From an uncultured Gammaproteobacteria bacterium (GTDB taxonomy: Bacteria > Pseudomonadota > Gammaproteobacteria > Pseudomonadales > Ketobacteraceae): 55,342 nucleotides of DNA. The stretch is from the NCBI GenBank assembly GCA_913063125.1, contig CAJXZM010000015.1, forward strand, positions 1 through 55,342. Reading direction: 5' to 3'. The number at the start of each line of letters is the position of its first letter. The first letter of the stretch is position 1. The position numbers and the translations under genes were made by a program. Below the pieces are notes generated by a model that did no database searches, was not told the origin of the DNA, and saw only the letters and a list, made by a program, of their open reading frames with translations. Shown one piece after another: positions 17,051 through 26,929 of this stretch.

Positions 17051-17278
17051 ATGCGTCTATTAAAATCACTCTGTAAATTGATAACAATAGTGCTAATTGG
17101 CACGCTGGAGATGTGCTGGGCTGCGCTTTTGTTTTTGATTGATTTTATTGACGAAAACGATCAACCAGAATACTCACCACAAAATAAAGAAAATGCAGGT
17201 GAAATGGATTATGCCAGACACTTTAATGATGTGTACGATAACCATAACCCTCACAACAGCTACAATGACCGCCAATAA
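17051..17278 (+). CDS. Small membrane protein (75 aa)
   Basis: ATG 17051 follows GAGAGGAAA. Residues about 8-32 form one hydrophobic segment (ITIVLIGTLEMCWAALLFLI), and the remaining 40 residues are acidic and Asn/His-rich. It follows DUF2857 by 118 bp on the same strand. I do not recognise the family; similar small membrane proteins are common in ICE backbones. Confidence 0.5.
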   Translation: MRLLKSLCKLITIVLIGTLEMCWAALLFLIDFIDENDQPEYSPQNKENAGEMDYARHFNDVYDNHNPHNSYNDRQ

Positions 17279-17359
17279 AAAAACATCTATAAAGCTCTCG
17301 CTCTATAGATGTTCATAACAGCCACCTAAGCAGCTTATTTTTTCTTATACCAATTTCAG

Positions 17360-17791
17360 TTAATCCTCATGCGGCAGTAAAATCGTAATTACCGCCTCAC
17401 TTGAATCACCCGGCCCAACAATCAGCTTCAGCGTGGTCAGTTCAGCGTCCATCGACCGCCCATCTTTCGGCACTCGATGCAGTTCAAACAAGATTCGATC
17501 CCCTGAACTCTTATTTGTCCGAACAGCAAAGGATGCCATATAAAGCACATCCCATAACCGACCTGGTTGATCCTGATGGATCTTTTGTTGCTGACTATCA
17601 TCATCCGTCCATGCGACACAATCTCCCCAGGCTCCAGCGGTTAGAACAACCGGCCACTTAAAACCGGCTTCCTTAGCCATTGAACCTGGGTCAATCAATA
17701 CACCGTCCTCAATGGCTTAAGCACGGGTGTAAGTATAAATAACATCGCCAAACAATGATTCATCGGTTGGTTTACTTGAAGTATGACTCAT
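17360..17791 (-). pseudogene. DUF6573 family ICE gene with in-frame nonsense codon
   Basis: A good start is present at ATG 17791, preceded by AGGAGAAAC. The frame reads MSHTSSKPTDESLFGDVIY, then YTRA, and hits TAA as codon 25 (17717-17719). The frame continues intact after the stop (AIEDGVLIDPGSMAKEAGF) to 17360, ending VITILLPHED. The DUF6573 family normally has an uninterrupted protein here, and CAA to TAA at codon 25 would account for the break. The downstream part could restart at TTG 17698. The function is unknown. It is conserved beside radC in this kind of ICE. Confidence 0.6.
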
Positions 17792-17830
17792 AGTGTTTCT
17801 CCTAGATTGGATAAGCACCGGGGTATACTT

Positions 17831-17888
17831 CCGCCCTGTCGAGGAAGAAAACACTTCCCCGGCAGGGTGGTGGGAACAGTAGTTCCCA
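17831..17888. repeat. Two intergenic hairpins between DUF6573 and radC
   Basis: A long imperfect inverted repeat pairs 17831-17847 with 17854-17870 (CCGCCCTG against CAGGGTGG, one wobble). It is followed directly by TGGGAAC-AGTA-GTTCCCA (17871-17888). A second hairpin with the same GGGAAC/GTTCCC core lies at 18478-18501 upstream of radC. They probably act as RNA structures in translational control or mRNA processing of these ICE genes. Confidence 0.5.
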
Positions 17889-17945
17889 ATAGAAAAAAAT
17901 CAACACCTAGAGAGCTGTAGCTCTAAAAGTGCGGATGTTGGCCAA

Positions 17946-18437
17946 TTACAAAAGCCCACGTTCTGCAAACGAAACAACGCTACTATCACCGACAATCAAA
18001 TGATCTAGCACCCTGATATCCATCAGTGCCAATGCCTCTTTTAATCGCTCAGTAATACGCTCATCAGCAACACTTGGCTCCGCCACACCGGATGGGTGAT
18101 TGTGTGCAAAAATGACAGCGGCGGCATTTACCTTCAACGCGGATTTAACCACCTCACGAGGATAAACACTGCAACCATCTATCGTACCCACAAACAACTC
18201 CTGATATTCAATCAATCGATGCTGGCTGTCTAAAAACAAACAACAAAAAACTTCTTGTTGTCGTTCCGACAATTGCAAATGCAGATAATCCCGTGTTGCG
18301 CTGGGTGAAGTAAACACCTGATCGCGTGTTTGCAATCGTGCGTAAAGCAAGTGTTTGGCTTCTGCAATCAGTTGGTTTTCCTGCTCAAACGTTGTATCAG
18401 TAGCATACATTTCGTTTGAAGGTTTAACGCTTTTCAT
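17946..18437 (-). CDS. radC: RadC-like JAB domain protein of ICE
   Basis: The RadC/JAMM fold is recognised from [18 protein letters not shown], the metal-binding motif FAHNHPSG and the final HLIVGD. The protein lacks the helix-hairpin-helix region of chromosomal RadC and is the short form typical of ICEs and plasmids. ATG 18437 after TTGGGAG is the better start; the frame extends further upstream to 18518 through a hairpin region. Despite its name the family has no proven DNA-repair role, and its function in the element is unknown. Confidence 0.8.
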   Translation of the reverse strand: MKSVKPSNEMYATDTTFEQENQLIAEAKHLLYARLQTRDQVFTSPSATRDYLHLQLSERQQEVFCCLFLDSQHRLIEYQELFVGTIDGCSVYPREVVKSALKVNAAAVIFAHNHPSGVAEPSVADERITERLKEALALMDIRVLDHLIVGDSSVVSFAERGLL

Positions 18438-18477
18438 AAACTGTACTCCCAAAAAATAAAGGGAACACAGCCAGTTC

Positions 18478-18501
18478 TTATGGGAACGGTGGTTCCCATA
18501 A
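18478..18501. repeat. Perfect hairpin upstream of radC
   Basis: TTATGGGAAC-GGTG-GTTCCCATAA forms a perfect 10-bp stem with a 4-nt loop. It lies upstream of the radC start on the minus strand and shares its core with the hairpin at 17871-17888. It is likely an RNA-level control element. Confidence 0.55.
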
Positions 18502-18555
18502 GAGAAGAAAAAGAACAACAGGTTGAGGTATCAACGCTGCTGTTCCGGTGGTTTT

Positions 18556-19041
18556 CTATCCATTGACTGCCTGAGCAGGTGTATCCTGATTATCAAAGGT
18601 GCGCGTGTCTTCATAGACCTGTTCACCATTAATCTTCAAAGATAATATCCGCGTCAGAAACCCACCGATAGTCGCCCCTAATTCACCGGCATGCTTACCT
18701 TGTTTATAGATAAACGGCTTAGCGCGGGGGTTGGCCATTTTAAAACGAACGATCACTTTTACATCCTCGTTATCAATAGCCTCGCCGTGTTCCAATACCA
18801 CTTTAAGCGCAGTTTCCGACGCGATAATGAGATCGTGATACTCATAATGCACATCGTTTTCTGGCCCTTGGATTACGGCAACTTGCACAGCGTGACGGGT
18901 AGGTTTTCCCTCGGCACCGAATTCACGGACACCATTGAGATAACCAATACCGCTGGCGTACTCGTTAAAGTAACGAACGTCCTCTGCGGGAGCAGCGGTG
19001 TTCTCGGATGTTTTTGTTGCTTGTTTAGCTGGTTGACTCAT
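18556..19041 (-). CDS. DUF3577 (STY4534) family ICE replication-associated protein
   Basis: The 161-residue protein matches DUF3577/STY4534, carried by SPI-7-like islands beside SSB and TopB genes. The core runs from YFNEYASGIGYLNGVREF through FIYKQGKHAGEL to GATIGGFLTRILSLKING. The N-terminus is a short disordered Ala/Thr-rich tail. The ATG follows AGGAGAATTGCT. In relatives ssb and topB sit nearby, and both are missing here. The exact function is not known. Confidence 0.75.
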   Translation of the reverse strand: MSQPAKQATKTSENTAAPAEDVRYFNEYASGIGYLNGVREFGAEGKPTRHAVQVAVIQGPENDVHYEYHDLIIASETALKVVLEHGEAIDNEDVKVIVRFKMANPRAKPFIYKQGKHAGELGATIGGFLTRILSLKINGEQVYEDTRTFDNQDTPAQAVNG

Positions 19042-19264
19042 AGCAATTCTCCTGTTTTATGAGTAGATCAAAAAAAGGGAACGGCTGACCCATAGGGGCA
19101 ACAAATCCCCCTGTTGGGTGAGTAAACTAACTGATCAATCAGCGCTTCAGTAGAAGCCACTGCGCACCACGCTGCTGCGTTGATCACGGTATGAAGATGC
19201 CTTTGACCTGGCAAGGTACTATTGAGGCAGCAATAGCGACTGTTAATTTCTGTTTCCCACCAAT

Positions 19265-20827
19265 TCATTTGGATGCTACTTTTCTTTTTGCTGACTTTCC
19301 CTTTCTATTAATCCGTAACCTGGCATTTCCCACACCAGAAGTACCGCGTGTCAACGCCGAAGTCACTCCGTCTAAAAGTGATGCCGCACGAATACCCGCC
19401 AAGCCAAGATAAAGCGATAAAATAAGCGGCAGTGCCAGATACAACGATCCTGTTAAAAAATTAAGAATGATGCGTTTCAAGGTTAAATCCGTACTAAACA
19501 ACGTGGTGATACTGCCAGGATCGGGATACAACGCTTGAATCAAATTCTGATCAACCCACCACGCGAAGAACCAAAGCACCGTCCAAAACTTCACAGAAAA
19601 TAGAATCATTGCGCCCAGAATTAACAACGAAAATTTATATCGGCTCAATAAAATAAAAAACGGCAACAGTGTGTACAGCCCCATCAACACAAGTGATTGC
19701 ATCATCGGAGCCGCTTCAAGAAATACCCGCAAATAGGCGGCAAAAGAAACACTGGTTTTACCGAGGCCATAAGCGGCTAATCCCTGCTGCGCCGCATTTT
19801 GTACGGACACCATAATGCCCGGATCACCCACACTGAAATCCACCAAGTTTCCATAGGCAAAATCGTAACCCCGTGTTGTCCAGCGCGGTGGCGAATTAAT
19901 TAATGCCATTTGAATAATCGCATCACGGCGTGGTGCGGGATCCCAACTCGGTTCTGCGGCAGCAGACAATAAATCCAGATCACCCAATTCACTGAGAATG
20001 GATTGTTGAATGCCCTGCCACCACTGCGTACAAAATGGCTTCCCATAAATAGGGGCATTACTGGCATCCCATTCTACGTCCCTGAGTGCTGACCACGGAT
20101 AACCTTCGCGCACCGAGTCGGCACGAATTACATTGTAATACCCCGGTATTTCCTGATAGACATGAGAACCGATCCAATCAGGATCAGTCACACCATAGCG
20201 GTTTAACAAATTAGTAATGGCCGCACTGGTAGGTCGTTCCGCCAAATATTTAGATCGAGCTTCAACAAAACAATCCCTGAAAAAATCATTGATTTCATGG
20301 CGTAGCTTGGGATCACTGATTTTGGCATCAATCAGTTCATCCACATAACCCCGATAGTTTAAAGTCGGTGGCACTGACTCCATCACTGCACGGTTAAACC
20401 CTGAACTAAAGCTCATCACTGCAAACCAGAACACCGGCACCTTGACGGTCGCAGGCGCACCATTGAACGAAATTCCCCCACCATAGGTAGTGCGGGAATT
20501 ATTGACCGTTGCTACCGGTTGTGCAGGCGATCCAATCAAAGCACGCGGCGTAAAAGACAAATCCACCGCATTCAACGGCGTAGCCGGTACAGCGGCAATA
20601 ACGATGACAAAGAACGCCACAAAAAACTCGACTTCAATAATACGCAACGTGGTATTACCCGCTTCTTGCGCATCTTCCCCCGCATAAGAGCGAATAATCG
20701 TATCCAGCAAGATACCCAGGAACGGCAAAAAGACCATGCCAGTCGCCACCAACACATCCCAGATGCTGTTGTAAAACAGCCAACCAAACAAGGTAGTGAA
20801 TAACTCAAGCGTGCTATCAACGGCCAT
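19265..20827 (-). CDS. TraG N-terminal-like mating-pore membrane protein
   Basis: The 520-residue integral membrane protein corresponds to the TraG-like protein that closes the type G T4SS cluster of PFGI-1-like ICEs. In F-like systems TraG takes part in mating-pair stabilisation. Hydrophobic segments lie near residues 25-45, 70-85, 375-400, 405-430 and 455-480. Between them is a large soluble loop with conserved WW and PRW positions, and the C-terminus is basic (RINRKGKSAKRKVASK). It is the last gene of the minus-strand run from PFL_4709 to here and starts 3 bp after the preceding gene's stop. Confidence 0.7.
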   Translation of the reverse strand: MAVDSTLELFTTLFGWLFYNSIWDVLVATGMVFLPFLGILLDTIIRSYAGEDAQEAGNTTLRIIEVEFFVAFFVIVIAAVPATPLNAVDLSFTPRALIGSPAQPVATVNNSRTTYGGGISFNGAPATVKVPVFWFAVMSFSSGFNRAVMESVPPTLNYRGYVDELIDAKISDPKLRHEINDFFRDCFVEARSKYLAERPTSAAITNLLNRYGVTDPDWIGSHVYQEIPGYYNVIRADSVREGYPWSALRDVEWDASNAPIYGKPFCTQWWQGIQQSILSELGDLDLLSAAAEPSWDPAPRRDAIIQMALINSPPRWTTRGYDFAYGNLVDFSVGDPGIMVSVQNAAQQGLAAYGLGKTSVSFAAYLRVFLEAAPMMQSLVLMGLYTLLPFFILLSRYKFSLLILGAMILFSVKFWTVLWFFAWWVDQNLIQALYPDPGSITTLFSTDLTLKRIILNFLTGSLYLALPLILSLYLGLAGIRAASLLDGVTSALTRGTSGVGNARLRINRKGKSAKRKVASK

Positions 20828-20830
20828 CGT

Positions 20831-21175
20831 CTACCCCACCCACCGAAATAATGCAGCCAAGGGGTTTTGAACCAGTAGCAGCTCATACAGCACGATCAAG
20901 ATGATGAGTGGCCGACGACTCACGGATTGCCCACGGCATGTGGACTGGCGGTAATTGGTGACGAGTCTAACCAAACGAGGCCATGACAACAGTAATACGC
21001 CATAACCAACTCCTCGCCACCAGCCCCAAGGTAATTGACTAAATTTCTGCTGAACAGCTTGATGTTCAGCACCCATCGATAGTGCCACCATAAAACCAAC
21101 GGCCAGTAACAGAACAAACCCCATCAATGTCCAAAGCCACAACAGGCATTGCTCTTTTAGAGTAGCGAAGTTCAT
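20831..21175 (-). CDS. Small membrane protein of the ICE T4SS operon
   Basis: The 114-residue protein has two or three hydrophobic segments (LLWLWTLMGFVLLLAVGFMV and a C-terminal LIILIVLYELLLV) and an internal WGWWRGVGYG motif. It lies between the PFL_4711-family and TraG-like genes with its start abutting the previous stop, so it belongs to the transfer operon. A conserved protein of unknown function is expected at this position in related ICEs. Confidence 0.6.
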   Translation of the reverse strand: MNFATLKEQCLLWLWTLMGFVLLLAVGFMVALSMGAEHQAVQQKFSQLPWGWWRGVGYGVLLLSWPRLVRLVTNYRQSTCRGQSVSRRPLIILIVLYELLLVQNPLAALFRWVG

Positions 21176-22542
21176 TATTGCACCCCGCCATTTTTAAGGG
21201 GTCGGGAATCTGATGACACCGCTGCTGGTGTATTCACTGACGATTGACGGGTCGCATTGTCTCGCAGCAACAACTCAATCACGGTGGAAGTAACAAACTG
21301 ACTGCGTATGTCTTTTTCAAAAATAACATTGCGGATTTCACTGTCCAATTCATCCAATGCCAGCGTAATTTCATTTTGGGCAATTTTATTAGCGGCCACA
21401 TAACCCTCTTTACGACCGGCCAGTAATAATCGGCGGATAATCATCGCCTCTTCCATCACTCGCGCTTCAGCGATTTCCTGTGAAAATTTATTAATCAAAA
21501 TCGATTGTTCTTGTGGTGGCAGATTGCGAATAGCTAAAATAACTTGCAAGGTGATCGCAATACCGGGGGCTTCAACCTCCTCCAAGTTCTCACGAGTGGG
21601 TTGCGTTGCACCAGCGACTAAACTCACTAATAACGGGATAATATCTTCGGCGGTTTTTTCAATATGGGGCATTAAACCCTTGCCAGGGCGAGTACCCCGA
21701 CGACAGGTTTCACACAAACCCACTTCAATTTCACCCAGCACTTCATTGATCCATTCATCCACCTCATTTGGGCCAGTAAAATGCCGATACAACGGCGCAC
21801 TGCTAGGCAAATCACTTTGTGTTTCAGGTGAGCGTTGCGACAATATATTCAAGCCTGCACTGGCCACATCGGACAGCACATGAATAGGTGGTTGGTTAGC
21901 GCCGCCCTGACGTATACCCCCTACCCATTCAATACCGTCTTCTGGCGCGTCTTCGGCATCCTCTACCGCTTCGTGTATATTGGCACCACCCACACCCACT
22001 GACTGCTTCCATGAGTCACCCCAGCTCATCGTAATCCACTCATCATAGGGATTGACGTTTTGGCTAATTTCATACTGGATGCGCTCGCAACTTTTGGTCG
22101 CTAGCGAAAACGCTTCATTGGCACGTAACAGAGCATTTTGGAATAAGTCGTATAAACCCGGATTGGCTTTTTGCAGGATATAGCCCGGTAAGTTGGCAAT
22201 GGCGGCAGCCGCTGCTAGTTCAATAGCATTCACCGCATTGTCCACACCGTTACGAATATTTTCCATGGAGCTTTCAATCGCCACCATCGGGTCGAAGCCA
22301 CTGCAACTGAGGGCAGAAGCCTGTCCATTCAGAGAAAAATCAAGGGTAGTAATGTTGAGGCTGGGAGGAATAGCAATATCTCGGCCACCGCCTATTTTGT
22401 AATAAAACAGACTGTCATCATTAGGTGCTTCTACGGCCCGTACTGACGTACCGATGGCACAAAGACAAAGACCAAGACCAAGACCAATAGTGATAAGATA
22501 TGCACGGCAGCATTGAGTGGATACTCTGCTTATGCAGTTCAT
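21175..22542 (-). CDS. ICE conjugation protein, PFL_4711 family
   Basis: The protein matches the TIGR03755-type family of integrating conjugative elements. ATG 22542 is preceded by GGTGGAGGTG and overlaps the stop of the PFL_4710-type gene (ATGA). It gives 455 residues with a signal peptide (about residues 1-36, ending VRAVE). Family features are the YKIGGGRDI opening, CSGFDP, the WGDSWKQSVGVGG segment and the CETCRRG cysteine pair. It probably acts in the periplasm as part of the mating pore. An in-frame upstream start at 22596 is less likely because it would overlap the previous gene further. Confidence 0.75.
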   Translation of the reverse strand: MNCISRVSTQCCRAYLITIGLGLGLCLCAIGTSVRAVEAPNDDSLFYYKIGGGRDIAIPPSLNITTLDFSLNGQASALSCSGFDPMVAIESSMENIRNGVDNAVNAIELAAAAAIANLPGYILQKANPGLYDLFQNALLRANEAFSLATKSCERIQYEISQNVNPYDEWITMSWGDSWKQSVGVGGANIHEAVEDAEDAPEDGIEWVGGIRQGGANQPPIHVLSDVASAGLNILSQRSPETQSDLPSSAPLYRHFTGPNEVDEWINEVLGEIEVGLCETCRRGTRPGKGLMPHIEKTAEDIIPLLVSLVAGATQPTRENLEEVEAPGIAITLQVILAIRNLPPQEQSILINKFSQEIAEARVMEEAMIIRRLLLAGRKEGYVAANKIAQNEITLALDELDSEIRNVIFEKDIRSQFVTSTVIELLLRDNATRQSSVNTPAAVSSDSRPLKNGGVQ

Positions 22543-23564
22543 AAACACACCTCCACCGGCACCGTAAACAGATACGCGCCCTTGGCTTCGCAACACTCAT
22601 AAGGCCGCCACAACGCAAAGGCATAACGGTTGTCTTCCGATTGCCTGCCCGTAGACCATGACTGTGAATACACATCATTTTCACCAAACGCATAACATTG
22701 CGTATCAACTTTGGGAGCCAGCATTTGCCATACGCCCGTATCAGGGTCGTTCTCAACCAATTCACCGGGGAGCCAAGTACGATTGTAATTATTGCCGTCC
22801 AGTGGGTTATAAATGTGCGGTTGCTGGGTTTGCGTCACGATATTGCCCACACGCTGCGCAACAACAGCGGCAGCTTTCACATCGTCCTTTTGGTTGATAA
22901 AACCTGTGCGAGGCCACACCGGCCCCCATTGCTGCTGAATACCGGAGCCAACAACACGGCGGCCTGGCAGCAAGTTAAGCAGGTACAGCATTTCGGGTAG
23001 TCCCAAACGCCATACCAGCGCATCAAAGCCCGATGATAAATAGGGCTCCATCGATTCCGCTTCTGAAGGGCAGTAATAACCGCTGTCCGCTATCGAATCC
23101 GTTAATGAACTAAACGGGTGACCAATTGCCGTGGCTTCTTTGAAGCGTAAACTGTGATCAGTATTGGGATTGCCGCCTTCAACTCGGTGTCCACCGCCCA
23201 CAAAGGCATCGTGAAAAAGCCCCACAAAACTATCAGCTCCCTGACTTTCCAATGAACCGTATATTGATTGCGCTTCCTCCCACGGATTATCACCTGGCTC
23301 ATCGTAAACACTGACAATAAGATCGGGGTTGTAATGACTCACCCGGATGCTGGTTTCAATGTCACACTCATAAATACTGCATCTCAGCCAAACACACACG
23401 CCGGTAATACAATAATTTAGGCATGTTTGATCCAATGTCATTGCGCCGGTAATGTCGCTTAGCGTTAATGTTGTTGGCTCTAATTCCACTGCTTGTAGCC
23501 TGTGACTCGACAACAAGAGAATTATCAATCCGGTGCTAAAGCCTTTCCACGCACACTTAGTCAT
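22539..23564 (-). CDS. TraU-like ICE conjugation protein, PFL_4710 family
   Basis: This is a secreted Cys-rich protein of the TIGR03756/TraU-like family. It has a signal peptide (about residues 1-25), a Cys-rich front (CLNYCITGVCVWLRC, then YECD), the GGHRVEGGN loop, WGPVWPRTGF and a C-terminal WRPYECC. F TraU is needed for DNA transfer. ATG 23564 lies 9 nt after AGGAGG; a TTG two codons earlier is less well spaced. The start overlaps the preceding gene's stop, which indicates coupled translation in the T4SS operon. Confidence 0.75.
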   Translation of the reverse strand: MTKCAWKGFSTGLIILLLSSHRLQAVELEPTTLTLSDITGAMTLDQTCLNYCITGVCVWLRCSIYECDIETSIRVSHYNPDLIVSVYDEPGDNPWEEAQSIYGSLESQGADSFVGLFHDAFVGGGHRVEGGNPNTDHSLRFKEATAIGHPFSSLTDSIADSGYYCPSEAESMEPYLSSGFDALVWRLGLPEMLYLLNLLPGRRVVGSGIQQQWGPVWPRTGFINQKDDVKAAAVVAQRVGNIVTQTQQPHIYNPLDGNNYNRTWLPGELVENDPDTGVWQMLAPKVDTQCYAFGENDVYSQSWSTGRQSEDNRYAFALWRPYECCEAKGAYLFTVPVEVCL

Positions 23565-24027
23565 CAGCAACCACCTCCTGCGTTTCTTTCAACCAGTGGC
23601 GGTACCGTTTTGTTGCCGCGTACAAATCCGTCACCCCATAAACAATCACTTGTTGATCAAAAACAACAGCGGGGTAACGATCCAGGCCGTATTTCATCGA
23701 GAGAATTAATGCCTGATAAGCCTCCCGTAATTCCTTGTTCAATTGGTTTTGTCCAACAGCAGCAATACGCTGCTTCATAAGGGCCAAAGCCTTATCTTCA
23801 TCAGCGGGTAAATTTTTGCCAAAGCGCTGTTCAATGTGATCAACAGCATCCAGATTAAACAGTTGATAGGGTGGGGTATCACCTGAAACAGTGATACCCG
23901 AAAGGGGAAATTGATCTGACGTAATGACGACGATGGAGTGAGGAACGGCAACCTCATCGGCATAAGAGGCAAATCCTGTTATCGCACACGTTATTAATAA
24001 TGCATAGCGCCCAGTCACTTGAAACAC
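23557..24027 (-). CDS. TrbC-like ICE conjugation protein, PFL_4709 family
   Basis: The 156-residue secreted protein has a signal peptide (about residues 1-23) and the family's ELREAYQALILSMKYGLDRY region followed by PAVVFDQQVIVYGVTDL. This resembles the TIGR03757/TrbC-like thioredoxin-fold proteins used in pilus assembly. It is the first gene of the second half of the split transfer operon. In related ICEs it follows the TraC-like gene closely, whereas here about 8.6 kb of cargo separates the two. No promoter could be assigned. Confidence 0.75.
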   Translation of the reverse strand: MFQVTGRYALLITCAITGFASYADEVAVPHSIVVITSDQFPLSGITVSGDTPPYQLFNLDAVDHIEQRFGKNLPADEDKALALMKQRIAAVGQNQLNKELREAYQALILSMKYGLDRYPAVVFDQQVIVYGVTDLYAATKRYRHWLKETQEVVADD

Positions 24028-24737
24028 TGATATTTCTCCTGAAAATACTCAATGTCTCGATGATGGGCAATCTGGGGTTAAAAAATAACAATTAACGGTA
24101 CAGGCAGAAAAGAACGTTAATGTATTAGTCATCGAATAAGCTGTAGTGCAGAATAGCTGTAACAGAATAAGCTATAGTGATTCGAACCCGGTCTGACATA
24201 TTTGGAACAGGTCGCGATATACCCTGACAGACGGCTAACGCCTGATACTGTTGAAAAACTCGCTACTAAATTGGCGAGACTGTAAATATTTCTGTGTAAC
24301 TGCCCTGTTAAATATAATCCCTTAAGCGGTCTTCGAACTCAATCATAAACCTGTTCAAGGCCGGTTTCCAATTCCTTATTGGCATCGTCCATTTCTTGGA
24401 TGCTTGCTGTATCGCTAGGTAAATTACCTTTTTGGCCGAGTCGTCGGAGCTAGAAATATGCTCTTTCTTAGTCGGTTGTGGTCCCTAGAGCTACAAATGA
24501 TCCAGGGGCGGCTCTTCGCCTTTTGCGGACTCCTAGCTTTGGGTGCATAATCGTTTTGACTAGATACTAAAACAAGCAGAAACTACACAAGCGGACACTC
24601 AGTCCACGAGCACAGGCACAAGCTAAACTTTTCGAGTAAGAAGCACAGTGAATGTGATTTTGGCGAAGCCACACTTAGCTACTGCACAGAGATTCATAAT
24701 AATACGCGTTTTAGTGTGCTACGAAACACATCAGACC
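24028..24737. other. Gene-poor cargo boundary with IS256 relic
   Basis: Between the TrbC-like gene and the DUF2779 gene there is no intact gene. A near-repeat (GAATAAGCT followed by G or A and TAGTG) occurs twice at about 24136-24180. The C-terminal end of an IS256-family transposase lies at 24308-24460 (separate entry). The rest shows no recognisable feature. Confidence 0.4.
24308..24460 (-). pseudogene. IS256-family transposase C-terminal fragment
   Basis: On the minus strand this segment encodes DDSAKKVIYLAIQQASKKW followed by TMPIRNWKPALNRF and FEDRLRDYI-stop, the characteristic carboxy end of IS256 (mutator-type) transposases. No catalytic region or terminal repeat remains. It marks an old insertion at the edge of the cargo region. 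Confidence 0.7.
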
Positions 24738-26701
24738 TTAAATCATATCTTTCCATGCCTCATACACCATCACCATAGCCAACGTATCCAACTCACAGTA
24801 CTTCAACAATCCCTGTTCCAACTCTTCCCTTTCATATTCACTCATATCCTCAAACTGAATCTTTGTATACGCCGTCATCGCCGCCCCGCCATTGGACAGC
24901 TCATCCTCCTCCGATAACAAGGCCACATTCTTTTCCGAGACACCCTTAAACAAAGAAGGTAATTGCTTATAAGGGTCAACCACCCTCCCCTCTTCCATTT
25001 TTATCCAGATATGGTCCTTGAAATGTAAACTGGGAATCTTACAACCTTCACCATAAATCGGCTGACTATATTTCTTCTGTAAAAACTTTGAGCCGCTTAA
25101 CACCGCCGGCAACACCTGCCTCAGAGAATTCGAGCCTTTCATATCAGGGTGATAATAATACCGCTTCACCAGCTTCAATAAATCGACCATATCACGCTCA
25201 CCCGTCCAGGGCGGTTTAACGCCTCCGGTGGAATGTGTGATTGATTGAATAAACGTTAATAATTCATCCGCATCCTCAATCGAATCCGCATCAGCTTTGA
25301 TTTGTTTAGCAATCAAATTCAAAAAGTTATTCTCATGATCCGCATATCGAAAAATCGTGCCTTTATCCTGCTCCAACTCCGCCTTCAAAGCCCGCACAAA
25401 ATCAATATTAGGGAAAACACCCCGTTCCGTATTTAAATACTCACCCACATGGGCAATGCTGTCATCCTGACGCACAACATGGTGGGAAAACTGAAAGGCA
25501 ATGCCCTCGTAAGGACGCCGACCCTGAGTAAACGGCAAGGCCACCGTCGTGGTTTCAAAATCAATAAAGTGCAGAGGATAAGTCCAGCTCGCCATCTCAG
25601 CTTTAATGCCCTGCACATCCAAATACGCCTCCGTCTCACCATCACGGCACATTTCCACCTGCAACCATTGGCGCTGGCTATTGGATAAGCCCGGCTTACC
25701 ATCATCTTTCGGTTTTACATCGTCCTCAGTCAAATCAGCCAGCTTCACTTTATCCGTATCAATTAACTTCTGCACGCCCCTGAAATTCCACAACTCGAAC
25801 ATATGCGCTTCTTCAAAATCCTTATCCTGCCATTTATAAGCCTGACGCCAACATTCTTTAAAGCCGTTTTTAAACCCCTCTGCTTCCTGTTCTGCATTAC
25901 AGATAAATTCACACTTTTTACACTGGGAACCTACACTCGGTGGAATTTTGTCATCATTTTCATATTCACGAGCTAAATGCTGAATATGATCGGTAAAGGA
26001 TTTATCATCATCATGTAACTGCTCGTATATATATTCGACCGCCTCATCGACAGGCACCTTTACCAACACCTTATGTTCGAGATCCTGCATGGAGAGGGTA
26101 TGGCTTACCGCCACGCCAGGCGATTATTATCCCGGGTGATTTTAAACTTCTGATTCAAACCATCGGTAGCGCACTGGACATGCTTATCGGCCAACATTAA
26201 AAAACAATTGATCGTACTATTGGGAAAAGCCCCAGCTAATACATAATGCTGAAAGGCTACGTCATAGAGATACGGCTTCCAACCACTCAATAACCCACCA
26301 CGCTTACCAAAAAACGGAGATTCATCTCTAGGGTCAATCGATTTGGCCTTCACCTCAATCAACTCAAAGTGATTACCCTGCTTCACCAACACATCAATAC
26401 GGATAAATAAATTATTAAACCGAACCGCTGGCTCATAAATAATGACATCCTCTTGTTCGAGCAATGCGTTAGTTTGTGCTTCGGCCTCTTCATAATCGAG
26501 TGAAACAATATCATGGCCACCAGGAAAATACTGTTTGGCCAACTCCCCCACCTGATAACCGCCCTGGGCAAGGGCTGCCATAAACGGGTCATCCATTTTA
26601 GCATTGAGATAATCTTTCTTAGCGGTGTAAAAAAGTTTGGTTGGGCATTCAAGGCCAATTTTGTAGCGGGATTTAGTTAGGTAGCGAGGTCGTTCCATCA
26701 T
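24738..26701 (-). pseudogene. DUF2779 nuclease gene split by a frameshift
   Basis: Two overlapping frames together make one DUF2779 protein of about 655 residues. The upstream part (26105-26701) has a Cas4-like PD-(D/E)xK nuclease core (Asp104, Glu117-x-Lys119 in IEVKAKS, GTG-start numbering) and one early Cys (Cys20). It ends in LAWR-stop. The downstream part (24738 to about 26114, GTG first codon) resumes with AVSHTLSMQDLEHKV and carries C-KKC-EFIC cysteines. With Cys20 these could form a Cas4/AddB-type Fe-S cluster. It also holds a DnaQ-like FIDFETT motif and ends in CELDTLAMV. A 1-nt loss near 26112 explains the split. The role is unknown; a DNA-processing or defence function is plausible. 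Confidence 0.7.
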
Positions 26702-26929
26702 CACTTTCTCAACGAGTTGATATTGGCTTTATTTTCTAAAACCGTACTACATGACGCGATTGTAGGCAGATATCCGTTCAGTAACTTCACTCACAAGCAT
26801 CAGTTCAACCCAAACTAAAATACTTACTCCTCAAGAACTGGGTGAATAACTTCCTCGATTGCCCTGAACTCATTGAATCTACTTCTTAGCTGTTGGGGAC
26901 TGGCACTCGACATTGTAACGTCCGTTTTT

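Noticed and set aside
26824..26913. 29-codon ORF (MSSASPQQLRSRFNEF) between DUF2779 and the WYL regulator
   Set aside because: No clear ribosome binding site and no recognisable family. It could be a gene stub, but cannot be supported.
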